A stretch of 64,000 nucleotides of DNA from Demequina lutea (GCF_013409005.1 NZ_JACBZO010000001.1:2971770-3035769); one strand, 5' to 3'. Positions 46,208 to 56,024 are shown, counted from the first letter of the stretch. A program made the numbers and translations. The notes: generated by a model not told the origin, from the letters alone.

Positions 46208-47662
46208 GGGTGTCAGATGGTTTGTGTAAGGGGTGGGGTTTCTGACTGAAAGTGGAGACACTGATGACCATGATTGATAAGCAGGCGCGTGAGGAACGCG
46301 GTCGGGCTCAACGGGAGGGTGTCCAGGCGCTTGAAGCCTCTGGTGCTCTCGATGACCTCTACGCGAAGATCGATGCGGGCGAGGTCCAATTCGACGGTAG
46401 GGATGGCCTGATCCAACAGTTGATACGGGCGGGCTTGGAACGCGGGTTGCAGGCCGAACTGACTGAGCACGTCGGCTATGACAGGGGCGACCCGGATGCG
46501 TGGTTGCATTCCAACTCACGCAACGGCAGCTTTGCGAAGACCGTCGCGACCAGTGTCGGTGATGTCGATCTGGCGATCCCCAGGGACCGGGACGGGTCGT
46601 TTACCCCGGTGTTGGTCCCCAAGGGCTCCAGGCGGCTTGGTGGCCTTGATGACATGATCATCTCCCTCTACGCAGGCGGGATGACTGTTCGCGATATTGA
46701 GCACCACCTCGTGTCCACGATCGGCACCGAACTCAGCCGGGAGACGATCAGCAAGATCACCGATGAGGTCCTCGACGAAGTCCTCGCATGGCAGCAGCGA
46801 CCGCTCGAGGCGTTCTACCCGGTGATCTACCTGGACGCCTTGGTGGTCAAGGTCCGTGATGGTGCCCACGTGCGCAACAAGGCCGCACACATCGCGGTCG
46901 GTGTTGACCTGGACGGCATCAAGCACGTATTAGGGATCTGGATCCAGGCCACCGAGGGAGCGAAGTTTTGGGCCGGTGTGTGCGCCCAGCTGGCCAACCG
47001 TGGAATCCAGGACGTGCTCATCGTGTGTTGTGACGGGCTGACTGGCTTCCCCGAAGCGATCGAAGCGACCTGGCCGCAGTCGACGGTTCAAACCTGTGTG
47101 GTGCACCTGATCCGCTCCGCGATGAGGTTCGTGAACTACAAGTCCCGCAAAGCCGTCGCTGCCGCGCTCAAGCCCATCTACCAGGCCGCAGACGAAGACG
47201 CCGCCCTGGCCGCGCTGACCGAGTTCGCGGCCTCCGACCTGGGCATCGCGAACCCGAACACGGTGCGAGTGTTCGAGGACGCCTGGGACAGGTTCACCCC
47301 GTTCCTGGCGTTCCCACCCATGCTAAGGCGGGTGATCTACACGACCAACGCGATCGAGTCGCTCAACTACCAGTTACGCAAAATCATCAAGAACCGAGGC
47401 CACTTCCCCTCCGATGACGCCGTCGTGAAGCTACTTTGGCTCGCGATCTGCAACATCGAAGACAAGCGGGCCCGCGACCGAGCCAAGGAACGCGGACGGG
47501 CGCCAGGCGTCAAACGCAACGCCGAAGGCCGCCTCGTCGAAGGCCAGATCACCACGAACTGGAAGCAAGCCCTCTCACAACTCGCGATCGCCTACCCCGA
47601 CCGCATCCAGCCCTACCTCTAAAAACCGAACCGCGCCCGCTTACACAAACAACTTGACAGGC
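46208..47662 (+). mobile_element. IS256-family insertion sequence, intact
   Basis: About 1455 bp. The imperfect terminal repeats are GGGTGTCAGATGGTTTGTG and, read inward from the right, GCCTGTCAAGTTGTTTGTG, both continuing TAAG. It carries one complete transposase gene and interrupts the ISL3 remnant at 47663. Confidence 0.9.
46264..47622 (+). CDS. IS256-family (mutator type) transposase
   Basis: About 452 residues from the ATG at 46264, with GGAG 6 bases upstream (a GTG at 46252 also fits). DDE residues: VIYLDALVVKVRD, VCCDGLTGFPEAI, and TTNAIESLNYQLRK. LIQQLIRAGLERGLQAELTEHVGY and GGMTVRDIEHHL are family N-terminal blocks. Complete and probably active. Cut-and-paste transposition, typically with 8-9 bp target duplications; I could not find one, since the two flanks differ, which suggests a later rearrangement. 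Confidence 0.95.
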   Translation: MTMIDKQAREERGRAQREGVQALEASGALDDLYAKIDAGEVQFDGRDGLIQQLIRAGLERGLQAELTEHVGYDRGDPDAWLHSNSRNGSFAKTVATSVGDVDLAIPRDRDGSFTPVLVPKGSRRLGGLDDMIISLYAGGMTVRDIEHHLVSTIGTELSRETISKITDEVLDEVLAWQQRPLEAFYPVIYLDALVVKVRDGAHVRNKAAHIAVGVDLDGIKHVLGIWIQATEGAKFWAGVCAQLANRGIQDVLIVCCDGLTGFPEAIEATWPQSTVQTCVVHLIRSAMRFVNYKSRKAVAAALKPIYQAADEDAALAALTEFAASDLGIANPNTVRVFEDAWDRFTPFLAFPPMLRRVIYTTNAIESLNYQLRKIIKNRGHFPSDDAVVKLLWLAICNIEDKRARDRAKERGRAPGVKRNAEGRLVEGQITTNWKQALSQLAIAYPDRIQPYL

Positions 47663-48060
47663 TCACCCCCCGCGATACGGGACACGCTGAGGTGGTCCAC
47701 GACAAGGGCACGCAACGCCCATCCCAGCCCACCACGAGAGACCTTCGCGCGAGGCTCAGCGGCCGCGGACGTGTCTTGCGACCAGAAACGTGCGCAAGCG
47801 GTGCACCGGTAGCGGCGGATCCGCACCAGCAGCGTCGTGGGCCTGCCACCGAACGGTTCATGAGCGAGCCTGCGGGAGGCGGTGCCCAGTGGGCGACCCC
47901 GACCACCACACGAGCGGCACGAGTCGTCAGCCTCGACGACGTGACACTCGAGCACCGCCCGCCGGACATCGACGCGTTGACCCGCCACCTCCAGCCCCAA
48001 GGCGTCGAGGTTGCAAAAAGTCGTCAGATCGGGCGCGCCAAAGGTAGCGTGAGACAAGTC
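47663..48060 (-). pseudogene. ISL3-family transposase, N-terminal fragment
   Basis: On the minus strand: ATFGAPDLTTFCNLDALGLEV, a zinc finger CRSCGGRG...CTACARFW, and a helix-turn-helix start (GLGWALRALVVDHLSVSRIAGG). It ends at the IS256 insertion. The DDE part is lost. A different ISL3 from the fragment at 43087. Confidence 0.8.
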
Positions 48061-48208
48061 GAGGTCCTTCAGATGGGCAGTGTCAGAACTTCCATCCTGG
48101 GGGACCTCGACCCCCACCCCAAACCACTCACCCCGTGCTCAGCACACCCTCAATTGTGAAGAGCCACTAAAGGTCGGTACCCCCACAACCAACACCGTCG
48201 CCACGACG

Positions 48209-50020
48209 CTACATACCACCGTCAGTCGTCTTGGTGAGGGGCTGGTCGCTGCGGTGCGCGCGGCCCGAGTGGAGCTGGAATGCGCTGGTCACCAGTGCAA
48301 AGTGGCTGAAGGCCTGCGGGGTGTTGCCCAGTTGCCGCTTGGCGTGGGGATCCCACTCCTCGCTGAGCAGGCCGACGTCGTTGCGAAGGGTGAGGAGTCG
48401 TTCAAAGAGGGTGGTGGCTTGCTTTCGTTCGCCCGCACCGTGGAGAGCGTCGACGAGCCAGAACGAGCAGGCCAAGAACACGCCCTCGTGTCCGGGCAGG
48501 CCGTCGTCCGCTTCGGACGTCTGGTAGCGCAACACCAGGCCGTCCTGGGTGAGGCCGTTCTGGATTGCGGCGATCGTTCCCTTGACCCGGGGGTCCGTTC
48601 CCGGCAAGAAACCGACCCGGGGGATCATGAGCAGGCTGGCGTCAAGCACCTTGCTGTCATATGACTGCGTGAAGGTGTTGTGTTCGGAGTCGTAGCCATG
48701 GGCGAGCACGTCGGCCCTGATCTCATCGCGAAGCGCTTCCCAACGCTTGCCCGGTCCCTCCAAGTGGTGATCGGCGACGGCGCGGGACATCCGATCGGCG
48801 GCGACCCACGCCATGACCTTCGAATGGGTGAAGTGGCGGCGGTCGCCTCGCACCTCCCAGAGTCCGTTGTCGGGCTCCTGCCACTCACCCTCCAGGTGCT
48901 CCATGAGCGCGACCTGGATGGCCCACGCGTCGGCGGACGTGTGGATGCCCGCCTCTCGCGCCAGATTCAGACTGTCGAGCGTCTCGCCCCACACGTCGAG
49001 TTGGAGTTGGCCCGAGGCTTGGTTGCCGGTGCGCACCGGGGAGGAGTTCTCATACCCTGCGAGCCAGGGCAGTTCGGCCTCGGGCAGGCGTCGGGTGCCG
49101 TCGATGCTGTACATGATCTGCAGCGTGCTTGGATCGCCCGCAATTGATCGCAGCAACCACTCCCGCCAAGCCTTCGCCTCCGCGAGATACCCGGCCGCGA
49201 GGAGCGCCTGGAGCGTGTACGTCGAATCTCGCAGCCAGCAATACCGGTAGTCCCAGTTGCGGGAACCACCGATCCGCTCCGGCAACGAGGTGGTCGCTGC
49301 CGCGACGATCGCGCCCGTGGGCTGATAGGTCAGCGCCTTGAGTGTGAGCAGCGACCGCTTGATCGGCTCACGATAGGGACCCTCGGCGTCCGCGCCCTTG
49401 CCACTCCAGTCCGTCCAAAACGTGGTGGTGGCCGCCAGCGCCTCTTCGGCGTCGATGCGGATCGGCTGCCGCTCATGGCTCAGGCTCCACGTCAAGACGA
49501 ACGGGACCCGATCGCCAGCGTTCACGGTGAAATCGGCGACGGTCGCCCAGTCCTTGCCCGCGCTTGTCACCGGGCTGCAGAGGCGCACAGCGTCCGGACC
49601 CGCAATGGCCCGCATCTCATCCGCGTCGTGACGAACCCAGGGCACCACACGGCCGTAATCGAAGCGGAGGCGAAGCTCAGAGCGCATCTGCACGGCACCG
49701 CTGACGCCCACCACGATTCGGACGACGTCGGGCGCCTTGTGGCGGATCGGCATGAAGTCAATGACACGGACGGTCCCGCTCGCCGTCACCCACTCGGTCT
49801 CCAGCACCAGCGTGTCCTCGACATACGCCCGACGCGTGCACGTCCCACCTTCGACGGGCGAGAGCAACCAATGGCCGGCATCGCGAGTGTCGAGAAGCGC
49901 CGCAAAACACGCGGGGGAGTCGAAGTGCGGCAAACACAACCAGTCGATCGAGCCCTCGGTGCTGACTAACGCCGCCGTGTGCAAATCGCCGATCAGTGCG
50001 TAATCTTCAACTCTCGCCAT
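48209..50020 (-). CDS. Glycoside hydrolase family 15 protein, trehalase/glucoamylase-like
   Basis: 603 residues, cytoplasmic. The N-terminal beta-sandwich opens with EDYALIGDLHTAALVSTEGSIDWLCLPHFDSPACFAALLD, the standard GH15 start. The (alpha/alpha)6 barrel has RNWDYRYCWLRDSTYTLQALL. The acid is in QLDVWGE and the base in LLSEEWDPHAKRQLGNTPQAFSHFAL. Actinobacterial members of this group hydrolyse trehalose in mycobacteria; others act on short alpha-glucans. It is the first chromosomal gene after the island and stands alone. Confidence 0.88.
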   Translation of the reverse strand: MARVEDYALIGDLHTAALVSTEGSIDWLCLPHFDSPACFAALLDTRDAGHWLLSPVEGGTCTRRAYVEDTLVLETEWVTASGTVRVIDFMPIRHKAPDVVRIVVGVSGAVQMRSELRLRFDYGRVVPWVRHDADEMRAIAGPDAVRLCSPVTSAGKDWATVADFTVNAGDRVPFVLTWSLSHERQPIRIDAEEALAATTTFWTDWSGKGADAEGPYREPIKRSLLTLKALTYQPTGAIVAAATTSLPERIGGSRNWDYRYCWLRDSTYTLQALLAAGYLAEAKAWREWLLRSIAGDPSTLQIMYSIDGTRRLPEAELPWLAGYENSSPVRTGNQASGQLQLDVWGETLDSLNLAREAGIHTSADAWAIQVALMEHLEGEWQEPDNGLWEVRGDRRHFTHSKVMAWVAADRMSRAVADHHLEGPGKRWEALRDEIRADVLAHGYDSEHNTFTQSYDSKVLDASLLMIPRVGFLPGTDPRVKGTIAAIQNGLTQDGLVLRYQTSEADDGLPGHEGVFLACSFWLVDALHGAGERKQATTLFERLLTLRNDVGLLSEEWDPHAKRQLGNTPQAFSHFALVTSAFQLHSGRAHRSDQPLTKTTDGGM

Positions 50021-50182
50021 ACTCGATCATCGCACTTCACGTTGATGACGCTGACTGCGGCCGGGCGCCGCTCAAGTCAGCGCGGTGCCCGCCCACGCTG
50101 AAGGACCGGCCCCTCATGTCGCATGCGAACGTGATGCCGGACGCGCCGCCGCCGATTGTCAGGAATCGCGGCCCAGCGGGTT

Positions 50183-51556
50183 CTACAGTGCCCGCGCGTG
50201 CTTTCCCGACCGCCAGTGTTCCTCAATTTGCTCCAGGGTCTTCCCCTTGGTTTCCGGCACCAGCCGATAGAAGAAGACCCAGGCGCCGAGGGCGACGACA
50301 CCGTAGAACCAGAATGTTCCCGCGTGCCCCAGAACCCCGACCAGGGTCAGGAACGTCACGGCCACCACCAGATTCATCGCCCAGTTCGTGACTGTCACGG
50401 CGCTCATCGCCGCACCACGAATCTTCAACGGATAGATCTCGGAAATCAGTAGCCAGAAGATCGGCCCCAGGCCAAAGGCGAAACACGCGACGTAGATGAC
50501 TAGGCCGCCGATGGCGACACCACTCTTGAAACTCGCCAATTGCTGGAAGTGAAAGGCCGCGCCCAAGATCGCGAGGCCAATGATCTGGCCGGCCACCCCA
50601 ACCAGCAATAGGGGCCTCCGCCCGACGCGGTCCAGCAGAAAGATGGCCAGCAGATGGAAGAGCCACATGACCGCGGTTAACCCCGCTCCGGCTAGTATCG
50701 CGGGCCCTGCGGCGGTGATGCCGACGAACTTGAATATGGTCGGGGCGTAGTAGATGACGGTGTTGATGCCGGTTACCTGCTGAAATATCGCCAACCCCAT
50801 GCCGACGATCATCGGCATCCTCAGCGAAGGCTGGAACAGCCCCCTTATCCCGCCGACACTCTGCTCTCCCATGCTCTCTTGGATGTCTGCGATTTCCGGG
50901 CCTACGTCCGACCCCGTGCGCGCGCGCTGCAAGATCCGCCTCGCCTGGTCAACTCTTGATTTGCCGATCAACCAGCGCGGACTATCGGGCAGCCGCCACA
51001 TTCCGATAATCAGCGCGGTGGATGGTACGGCCGCCAGTCCGAACATGTAGCGCCATTGCCCACCCGAGGAAAACGCGTAGTCCACCATGTAGGCAACCAC
51101 GATGCCGGTGGTGATCGCCAGCATGTTGACCGCCACCAAAGAACCGCGAACCTTTGCCGGCACCAGCTCTGCGATGTACATCGGCGAGATGAATGAAGCG
51201 ATGCCGATGCCGATGCCGCTGACCACCCTGGCCGCAATCAACCAGCCAACGGTTGGTGCCAGAGCCGTGCCGAGGGCGCTGATGGTAAAGACCATTCCTG
51301 CCACGATGATCAACTTGCGGCGACCAAAGCGGCCCGTCAGCGCGCCCCCGAGCGTCGCGCCAACGACGGCACCCACCAAGACGGAACTGACGACAATTTC
51401 CTCCATGGTGGACGACAGGGAAAACTGCTTCGTCACGAACAATATGGCCCCGGAAATGACGCCCGTATCGTAGCCAAAGAGCAGGCCTCCGAGAGCGGCG
51501 ACCGCCACGGCGAAGTAGACAAATCCGTTCACTTCCGATGTGGCCTTTTTTGTCAT
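50183..51556 (-). CDS. Sugar:proton symporter, MFS sugar porter family (XylE/AraE/GalP type)
   Basis: 457 residues, twelve membrane helices. Signatures: GGLLFGYDTGVISGA in helix 1, GRFGRRKLII, PMYIAELVPAKVRGSLVAVNMLAITTGI, PDSPRWLIGKSR, QQVTGINTVIYYAPTIF, DRVGRRPLLLVGV and VPETKGKTLEQIEEHW at the C-terminus. All are hallmarks of the family, and the QQ-NTVIYY segment lines the hexose/pentose site. Substrate probably xylose, arabinose or galactose. ATG 51556 preferred. No linked metabolic gene. Confidence 0.92.
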   Translation of the reverse strand: MTKKATSEVNGFVYFAVAVAALGGLLFGYDTGVISGAILFVTKQFSLSSTMEEIVVSSVLVGAVVGATLGGALTGRFGRRKLIIVAGMVFTISALGTALAPTVGWLIAARVVSGIGIGIASFISPMYIAELVPAKVRGSLVAVNMLAITTGIVVAYMVDYAFSSGGQWRYMFGLAAVPSTALIIGMWRLPDSPRWLIGKSRVDQARRILQRARTGSDVGPEIADIQESMGEQSVGGIRGLFQPSLRMPMIVGMGLAIFQQVTGINTVIYYAPTIFKFVGITAAGPAILAGAGLTAVMWLFHLLAIFLLDRVGRRPLLLVGVAGQIIGLAILGAAFHFQQLASFKSGVAIGGLVIYVACFAFGLGPIFWLLISEIYPLKIRGAAMSAVTVTNWAMNLVVAVTFLTLVGVLGHAGTFWFYGVVALGAWVFFYRLVPETKGKTLEQIEEHWRSGKHARAL

Positions 51557-51565
51557 CCGTCTCAC

Positions 51566-51915
51566 GTTTCTTCATCAGGGCAGTTCCAACCACATCGACA
51601 GAGCCGACGCGCACAATGAGGTCCTTGCCTTCTCGGTGACCGGCGTCCGGCCAGTAAGGCATGAATGTGATCTGCGTGGCTTCGGGAGGCGCGTGAGTCG
51701 GGAGATCGACTATGTGACTCTCCGGCGCTGCTCTGGCTCATGACGTTGGTGGCGCACGCCCATTCAACGTATCACCCACGATCCCATCGGGCCTACGGGT
51801 TGCGTGGAAGCGCAGACCACGTCAGCGGTGCACAATTTCGACACGCGGAAACGTACATCGAGGTACTCGGCGGTTTCGTTGCGGCTATCGCGAGCGACGA
51901 CGAGTACGGCGCCGC
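51566..51915. other. Intergenic stretch, nothing recognised
   Basis: 350 bp between the sugar porter and the VOC protein. Presumably holds the porter promoter; no conserved frame, repeat or RNA seen. Confidence 0.5.
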
Positions 51916-52266
51916 TCAGGACAACTCGGTGTACAGGCTGAGCGCGTTGCCGTCCGGGTCGCGGAAGTCGACGTAGTCGATCATCCCCTCCACGTGGTGG
52001 AGGGGACCCACGTCGATGCCGAGGGCGAGTAGCCGCGCGCGCTCTGCCGCGACGTCGGCCACGCCAAGGCGGGTCACCACCTCGGCGCCCGATCGTGCGG
52101 TTTCCTCGGCACTCAACTGGAGCCAGATGGGCCCAAGGCGAAACTCGACGATGCCGTACGCCGGCTCGAGGTCGGCGGTCGGCAACTCAAACGCCGCGCG
52201 ATACCACTCGATCGCACGGTCGAGATCACTCACGGGCAAACCCACCGTCGCCGTCGTTACATCCAT
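51916..52266 (-). CDS. VOC (glyoxalase/bleomycin-resistance) superfamily protein
   Basis: 116 residues from the ATG at 52266 (52278 also possible). Two beta-alpha-beta-beta-beta repeats: VGLPVSDLDRAIEWYRAAFEL starts the first, and a second covers AERARLLALGIDVGP to YVDFRDPDGNALSLYTEL. The terminal E of FRDPDGN...YTEL and the Glu in VEFRLG are usual metal positions. Substrate unknown; members handle methylglyoxal adducts, drugs or aromatic diols. Not linked to neighbours. Confidence 0.85.
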   Translation of the reverse strand: MDVTTATVGLPVSDLDRAIEWYRAAFELPTADLEPAYGIVEFRLGPIWLQLSAEETARSGAEVVTRLGVADVAAERARLLALGIDVGPLHHVEGMIDYVDFRDPDGNALSLYTELS

Positions 52267-52309
52267 GGGGGCAACCATGCGGGTGGCGTAGCAAGGGTTG
52301 GTGACGATG

Positions 52310-53191
52310 TCACTTCTGCAGCACCTTTCGAATCCGTAGTGTGGCGACGGTGGCGAAGACAACCATCACGGCGAAAAGCAACCCAACGGCCAGCCCCTGA
52401 GTGATGGCGAAGTCACCGACCGACAGGTCAACCCCGTAGAACGCACGCACCGCGGCCACTGCTTGTACCTGATTACCCGTCACCGCTTCGATGGCGGGTT
52501 CAGTGAGGGGAATTCTTATCAGCATGGATGCCTGCGAAAATGGAAGCACGTTGATTGCATTCACGACAGCTGGCGGCAGAAGGCCCAGAGGGAGGTAGGC
52601 GCCGGCAAGGAAGCCGACCAGGGTGCCGACTACGGTGCTCAACGCAGCAAACGCCCCGATGGACTTGATGAAAGTGACCACGAACGCGGAGACGCCCGAG
52701 AATGTGAGACTCAACAGGACGATGTAACCAAGCGTCTGGAGCATCGCAAGGGCGCCCGCCACAGGATATCCACGCGCCAACAGGTACGACTCGCCGATGA
52801 GGAGCACAACCCCGCTCATGACGATCGCGACAAGCGCGCTCGAGACCATGTAGCCCGCGATCAGTTGCCAGCTCTTTACCGGAGCCACCAAGAAGTCTCG
52901 GTACCGCCCCGAAGACCGGTCGGATACGAACGTTCCGAGCCCTGCTATTCCAGTCGTTACGGTGGTGATCATCACGATGCCCGCGAACACCCAGGTACTC
53001 ACAAACCAGTTGATATTATCCACTGACGCATCGGGAAATTGTGCCTGTAAACTGTCCACTTGCAGACCGCCGAGAAAGCCGACGTAGAGGACAAACAGAA
53101 CCAAAGAGGCGACGAGCGATAGGCTCACGGCACCGACATCGCGAAAGAATACGGTCAAATTCCGCTGGGTCAAGGTGAGCGTCGTCTTCAC
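52310..53191 (-). CDS. ABC-2 type exporter permease
   Basis: 293 residues with six membrane helices and the ABC-2 layout: soluble loop after the first helix, SDRSSGRYRDFLVAPVKSWQLIAGYM coupling segment, and FLAGAYLPLGLLPPAVVNAINVLPFSQ before the last helix. The start overlaps the ATPase stop by 4 bp. With the ATPase it forms a drug, lipid or peptide exporter similar to DrrAB. Substrate unknown. Confidence 0.88.
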   Translation of the reverse strand: MKTTLTLTQRNLTVFFRDVGAVSLSLVASLVLFVLYVGFLGGLQVDSLQAQFPDASVDNINWFVSTWVFAGIVMITTVTTGIAGLGTFVSDRSSGRYRDFLVAPVKSWQLIAGYMVSSALVAIVMSGVVLLIGESYLLARGYPVAGALAMLQTLGYIVLLSLTFSGVSAFVVTFIKSIGAFAALSTVVGTLVGFLAGAYLPLGLLPPAVVNAINVLPFSQASMLIRIPLTEPAIEAVTGNQVQAVAAVRAFYGVDLSVGDFAITQGLAVGLLFAVMVVFATVATLRIRKVLQK

Positions 53192-54105
53192 TTGTCGTCC
53201 CCCTCGTGCGTGAGGCTGAGGAAAACCTGGTCCATCGATCCGTGGCGGATCTCCACGTTGGATAGCGCCGGGCTGAGGGCTTGGGCGACTTCGAAAGCGG
53301 ACTGCCCCTCGGCGACTCGAACTTCGAGCACCTTTTCTTCGCGACTGAAGGACAGGCCGAGTTGCGCGAGCACACGGCCCACCTTCTCCCAGCCTTCGTG
53401 TTCCAGGACTTCACCCCGAAGCAGAGTCGTCGAATACTTCGTTCGAAGCTCGAGCGGAGTTCCGTGGGCAACCGAGCGCCCATGGTCGATGATCATCACC
53501 GAGTTCGCGTTCTCCGCCTCTTCCATGTAGTGCGTAGTCAGGAACACGGTAAGTCCGGCGGTCGCCCGCAACGTGGCGATCGCGCTCCACACCTTTTCTC
53601 GGCTGTGCGGGTCCAACCCCGATGTCGGCTCATCGAGAAACAGCACCGAAGGGTCGTGGATCAGCGCTCGAGCTATGTCGGCGCGCCTCTTCTGGCCTCC
53701 AGAAAGCTGGCCGTACCGCCGGTCGATGAAGTCGCCCAGATCGACGATGTCTGCAAGTTCGTCAATCCGATGCCGAAGCCGCTGGACGGAGTGCGTCCCA
53801 TAGAGTCCCCCGCGAAGAAGCAGGTTCTCCCTAGGCGATAGCGCAGGGTCAAGGAAAGAGTCCTGAAAGACAACCCCTATGTCGCGCCTCACTCGTGCAT
53901 CATGAGCCCCGACGCGGTTCCCGTTGATCACAATCGAACCGGAATCCGCGCGCAAGGTCGTTGTCAAGCACGAAATGGTGGTTGATTTACCGGCGCCGTT
54001 GCTTCCAAGAAATGCGAATACGCTTCCGGCTTCAACGTCGAAACTCAGATCATCTACCGCACGAACTCGCCCAAAACTCTTCTTGAGATGCTCAACGCTG
54101 ATCAA
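53188..54105 (-). CDS. ABC exporter ATP-binding protein (DrrA-like)
   Basis: About 305 residues. Walker A: FLGSNGAGKSTT; Q-loop VVFQDSFLDPALSPREN; signature LSGGQKRRADIARAL; Walker B VLFLDEPTSGLDP; H-loop TTHYMEEAE. The C-terminal 80 residues are the DrrA-type regulatory extension. I place the start at TTG 54105 (LISVEHLKKSFG), with GAGGGG 4 bases before it; GTG 54117 is the alternative. First gene of the exporter pair. Confidence 0.9.
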   Translation of the reverse strand: MISVEHLKKSFGRVRAVDDLSFDVEAGSVFAFLGSNGAGKSTTISCLTTTLRADSGSIVINGNRVGAHDARVRRDIGVVFQDSFLDPALSPRENLLLRGGLYGTHSVQRLRHRIDELADIVDLGDFIDRRYGQLSGGQKRRADIARALIHDPSVLFLDEPTSGLDPHSREKVWSAIATLRATAGLTVFLTTHYMEEAENANSVMIIDHGRSVAHGTPLELRTKYSTTLLRGEVLEHEGWEKVGRVLAQLGLSFSREEKVLEVRVAEGQSAFEVAQALSPALSNVEIRHGSMDQVFLSLTHEGDDK

Positions 54106-54521
54106 GTGACCCCTCACCAATCTTCATTCTCTACTCAACGCGCAACGATTTGGCAACAAACGGTTGGTGTACAGAGGAGAATTGAGCATCCCCACCAATG
54201 CTAAGCGAGACGCTACAGAGGACGCGCTGCACCGTCAAGTTGATCCTCGGACGGGGTTGCCGGTTGCGGAGCGCCACGTGCAGGTCAGGCGGCAAAAGCT
54301 CCACTCACGGCGACGGGTAGCGGCGGCGCGGGCGGCACGGCGGCGGTGTCGAGGGCAGGCGCGCTAAGGGCAGCGGCTGGGGTCGCCGCGCCTTCGAAGG
54401 GCACGTCCAACAGTAGACGCATCTGTCGAGGGACCTTCCGACCTGGTGCCTTGCCCTTGACTGTGACACCCTTGAAACAGCCCCCTCGTACCACCACCCC
54501 GGGGAGCAGTGAGGGACAACG
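54106..54521. other. Intergenic stretch with a possible short ORF
   Basis: About 415 bp. A minus-strand frame ending at 54285 (MRLLLDVPFEGAATPAAAL..., 45 codons, GGAAGG upstream) is Ala/Pro-rich and not convincing. No repeat or RNA recognised. Confidence 0.4.
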
Positions 54522-55091
54522 ATGACCACCCTGCTCGAGCTTTCCGCGTATTGCACCTATTCGCTCGACGACGACATTCACCACAAGCCGGGCAACGACC
54601 TGAGGGCCGCGCCTCACGGTCTGTGCATCTTGGCCGACATTCCGTTCCAGATTGACGGCCTCATCCAGCTATCGGGCAAGATCTCACACGAAAAGACGGG
54701 CGAGTCGTTTCCCGAGTCCGCGTTGGGAATCCCGGTGGGCGCGATGTCGAAGCGCATGCATTTTTTGCAGTCGTCGTCGTGGCGCGGCCCGGATGGCAGC
54801 GTGATCGGCGAATACCGCGTGCACTACGACGACGGTGACGTGGCCGTGATCCCCATCGTGTACGGCCACAGCGTCGTCGACTGGTGGTTCACGGCCGGCG
54901 ACCCACTGCCCACCGACGCGGCCATTGCCTGGAACGGCGCAAACGAGCGCACCGAGGACCTGGGCCACTTGATCCAGCTCTACGCCTTCACGTGGAGCAA
55001 CCCCCGGCCCGATGCCCTCATCGCCACTCTCGACTTCGTGTCCCTTGGCAAGGAGTCGGCCCCGTTCCTGATGGCCGTCACGCTGGACTGA
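54522..55091 (+). CDS. Conserved hypothetical beta-rich protein (galactose-binding-like fold possible)
   Basis: 189 residues. Starts MTTLLELSAYCTYSLDDDI. Shows LADIPFQIDGLIQLSG, KRMHFLQSSSWRGPDGSVIGEYRVHYDDGDVAVIPIVYGHSVVDWW, AIAWNGANE and ALIATLDFVSLGKESAPFLMAVTLD. The run strand - LHFLxxxx - YxVxYxDG - IPxxYGxxxxDWW - IDFxS - PFLxAxT also appears in domains attached to secreted enzymes and FecR-like proteins, where a jelly-roll binding domain is assumed. No signal peptide or membrane segment here. The ATG is at 54522; GGGGAGCAGTGAGGG lies upstream. Function unknown; it converges on pflA. Confidence 0.6.
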   Translation: MTTLLELSAYCTYSLDDDIHHKPGNDLRAAPHGLCILADIPFQIDGLIQLSGKISHEKTGESFPESALGIPVGAMSKRMHFLQSSSWRGPDGSVIGEYRVHYDDGDVAVIPIVYGHSVVDWWFTAGDPLPTDAAIAWNGANERTEDLGHLIQLYAFTWSNPRPDALIATLDFVSLGKESAPFLMAVTLD

Positions 55092-55103
55092 CCAGCCGCA
55101 GGC

Positions 55104-55931
55104 CTACGCCACCCACACCTTGAGGCCGTGAGCCTCGAATTGACCTTTCACGCGCGCCACGAGCTCGTGCGACGGCGGCTGGGTGTTCTTCAACAGGTAG
55201 GGCTCTCCCGTCGCTTCCCACTTCGCGCGGCCCAACTGGTGGAACGGCAGAATTTCCATCCGCGCCACACCATCAAGCGTCGCCACGAACTCCGCGATGG
55301 CCTCGACGTTTTCGGGCGCATCGGTCAGGCCGGGCACTAAGACAAAGCGAATCCACATCGTCTTGCCAAGGCGCGACAGGCGATTGGCGAAGTCGAGCGT
55401 CGGCTGGAGGGGGCGGCCCGTGACGCGCTTGTAGGTCTTGGGGATGCCCGACTTGATGTCGAGCAGAAACAGATCGATGTAGTTGAGGTCGTCGTCGGTG
55501 AGGCGCGAACCAAGCAGGCCCGACGTGTCGAGCGCCGTGTGGATGCTCAGGTCGTGGGCGCGCCTGAAGATGCTCATCACGAACTTGGACTGCAGCAGCG
55601 GCTCACCGCCCGAGATGGTCAGACCGCCGCCCGTCACCTTCATGACCGTGGCGTAGCGCGTGACGCGCTCCATGACCTCATCGACGGTATGGCGCACCCC
55701 GTCCTTCATGCGCCACGTGTCGGGGTTCTGGCAGAACTGGCACCGCAGGCCGCAGCCGGCCGTGAACAGCGTCATGCGGGTCCCTGGGCCGTCTGCGCCC
55801 GTGACCAGGTCCCACGAGTGCACCGAGCCCGTCGAGTTGTCGTGGATCGCTTCGCTCTGCGCGAGCTCCTCGTCGGCGACCTCCATGGGAGGGCCCATCA
55901 GGAGTGGCACGGATACGGGTGGGTTTGTCAT
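55104..55931 (-). CDS. pflA: Pyruvate formate-lyase activating enzyme (radical SAM)
   Basis: 275 residues. The radical-SAM 4Fe-4S motif C60-x3-C64-x2-C67 is in AGCGLRCQFCQNPDTW. It is followed by VMKVTGGGLTISGGEPLLQ (SAM-binding GGE) and LLDIKSGIPKTYKRVTG. It uses S-adenosylmethionine to place the glycyl radical on PflB. Gene follows pflB on the same strand after a 160-bp gap that contains a strong hairpin, so it probably shares the pflB transcript at lower level. Confidence 0.93.
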   Translation of the reverse strand: MTNPPVSVPLLMGPPMEVADEELAQSEAIHDNSTGSVHSWDLVTGADGPGTRMTLFTAGCGLRCQFCQNPDTWRMKDGVRHTVDEVMERVTRYATVMKVTGGGLTISGGEPLLQSKFVMSIFRRAHDLSIHTALDTSGLLGSRLTDDDLNYIDLFLLDIKSGIPKTYKRVTGRPLQPTLDFANRLSRLGKTMWIRFVLVPGLTDAPENVEAIAEFVATLDGVARMEILPFHQLGRAKWEATGEPYLLKNTQPPSHELVARVKGQFEAHGLKVWVA

Positions 55932-56024
55932 CAGTTCACTCCTTCCACGCCTGGGATGGGACAGCCCCGCGTCAGTCGAGACCGGGGACAGTCAAGGCTT
56001 GCCCATCCAAGACCGGGCATGCCC

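Noticed and set aside
54285..54617. 110-codon minus-strand gene between the ABC exporter and the hypothetical protein
   Set aside because: Overlaps the 54522 gene antisense, low-complexity Ala/Pro end, no family match.
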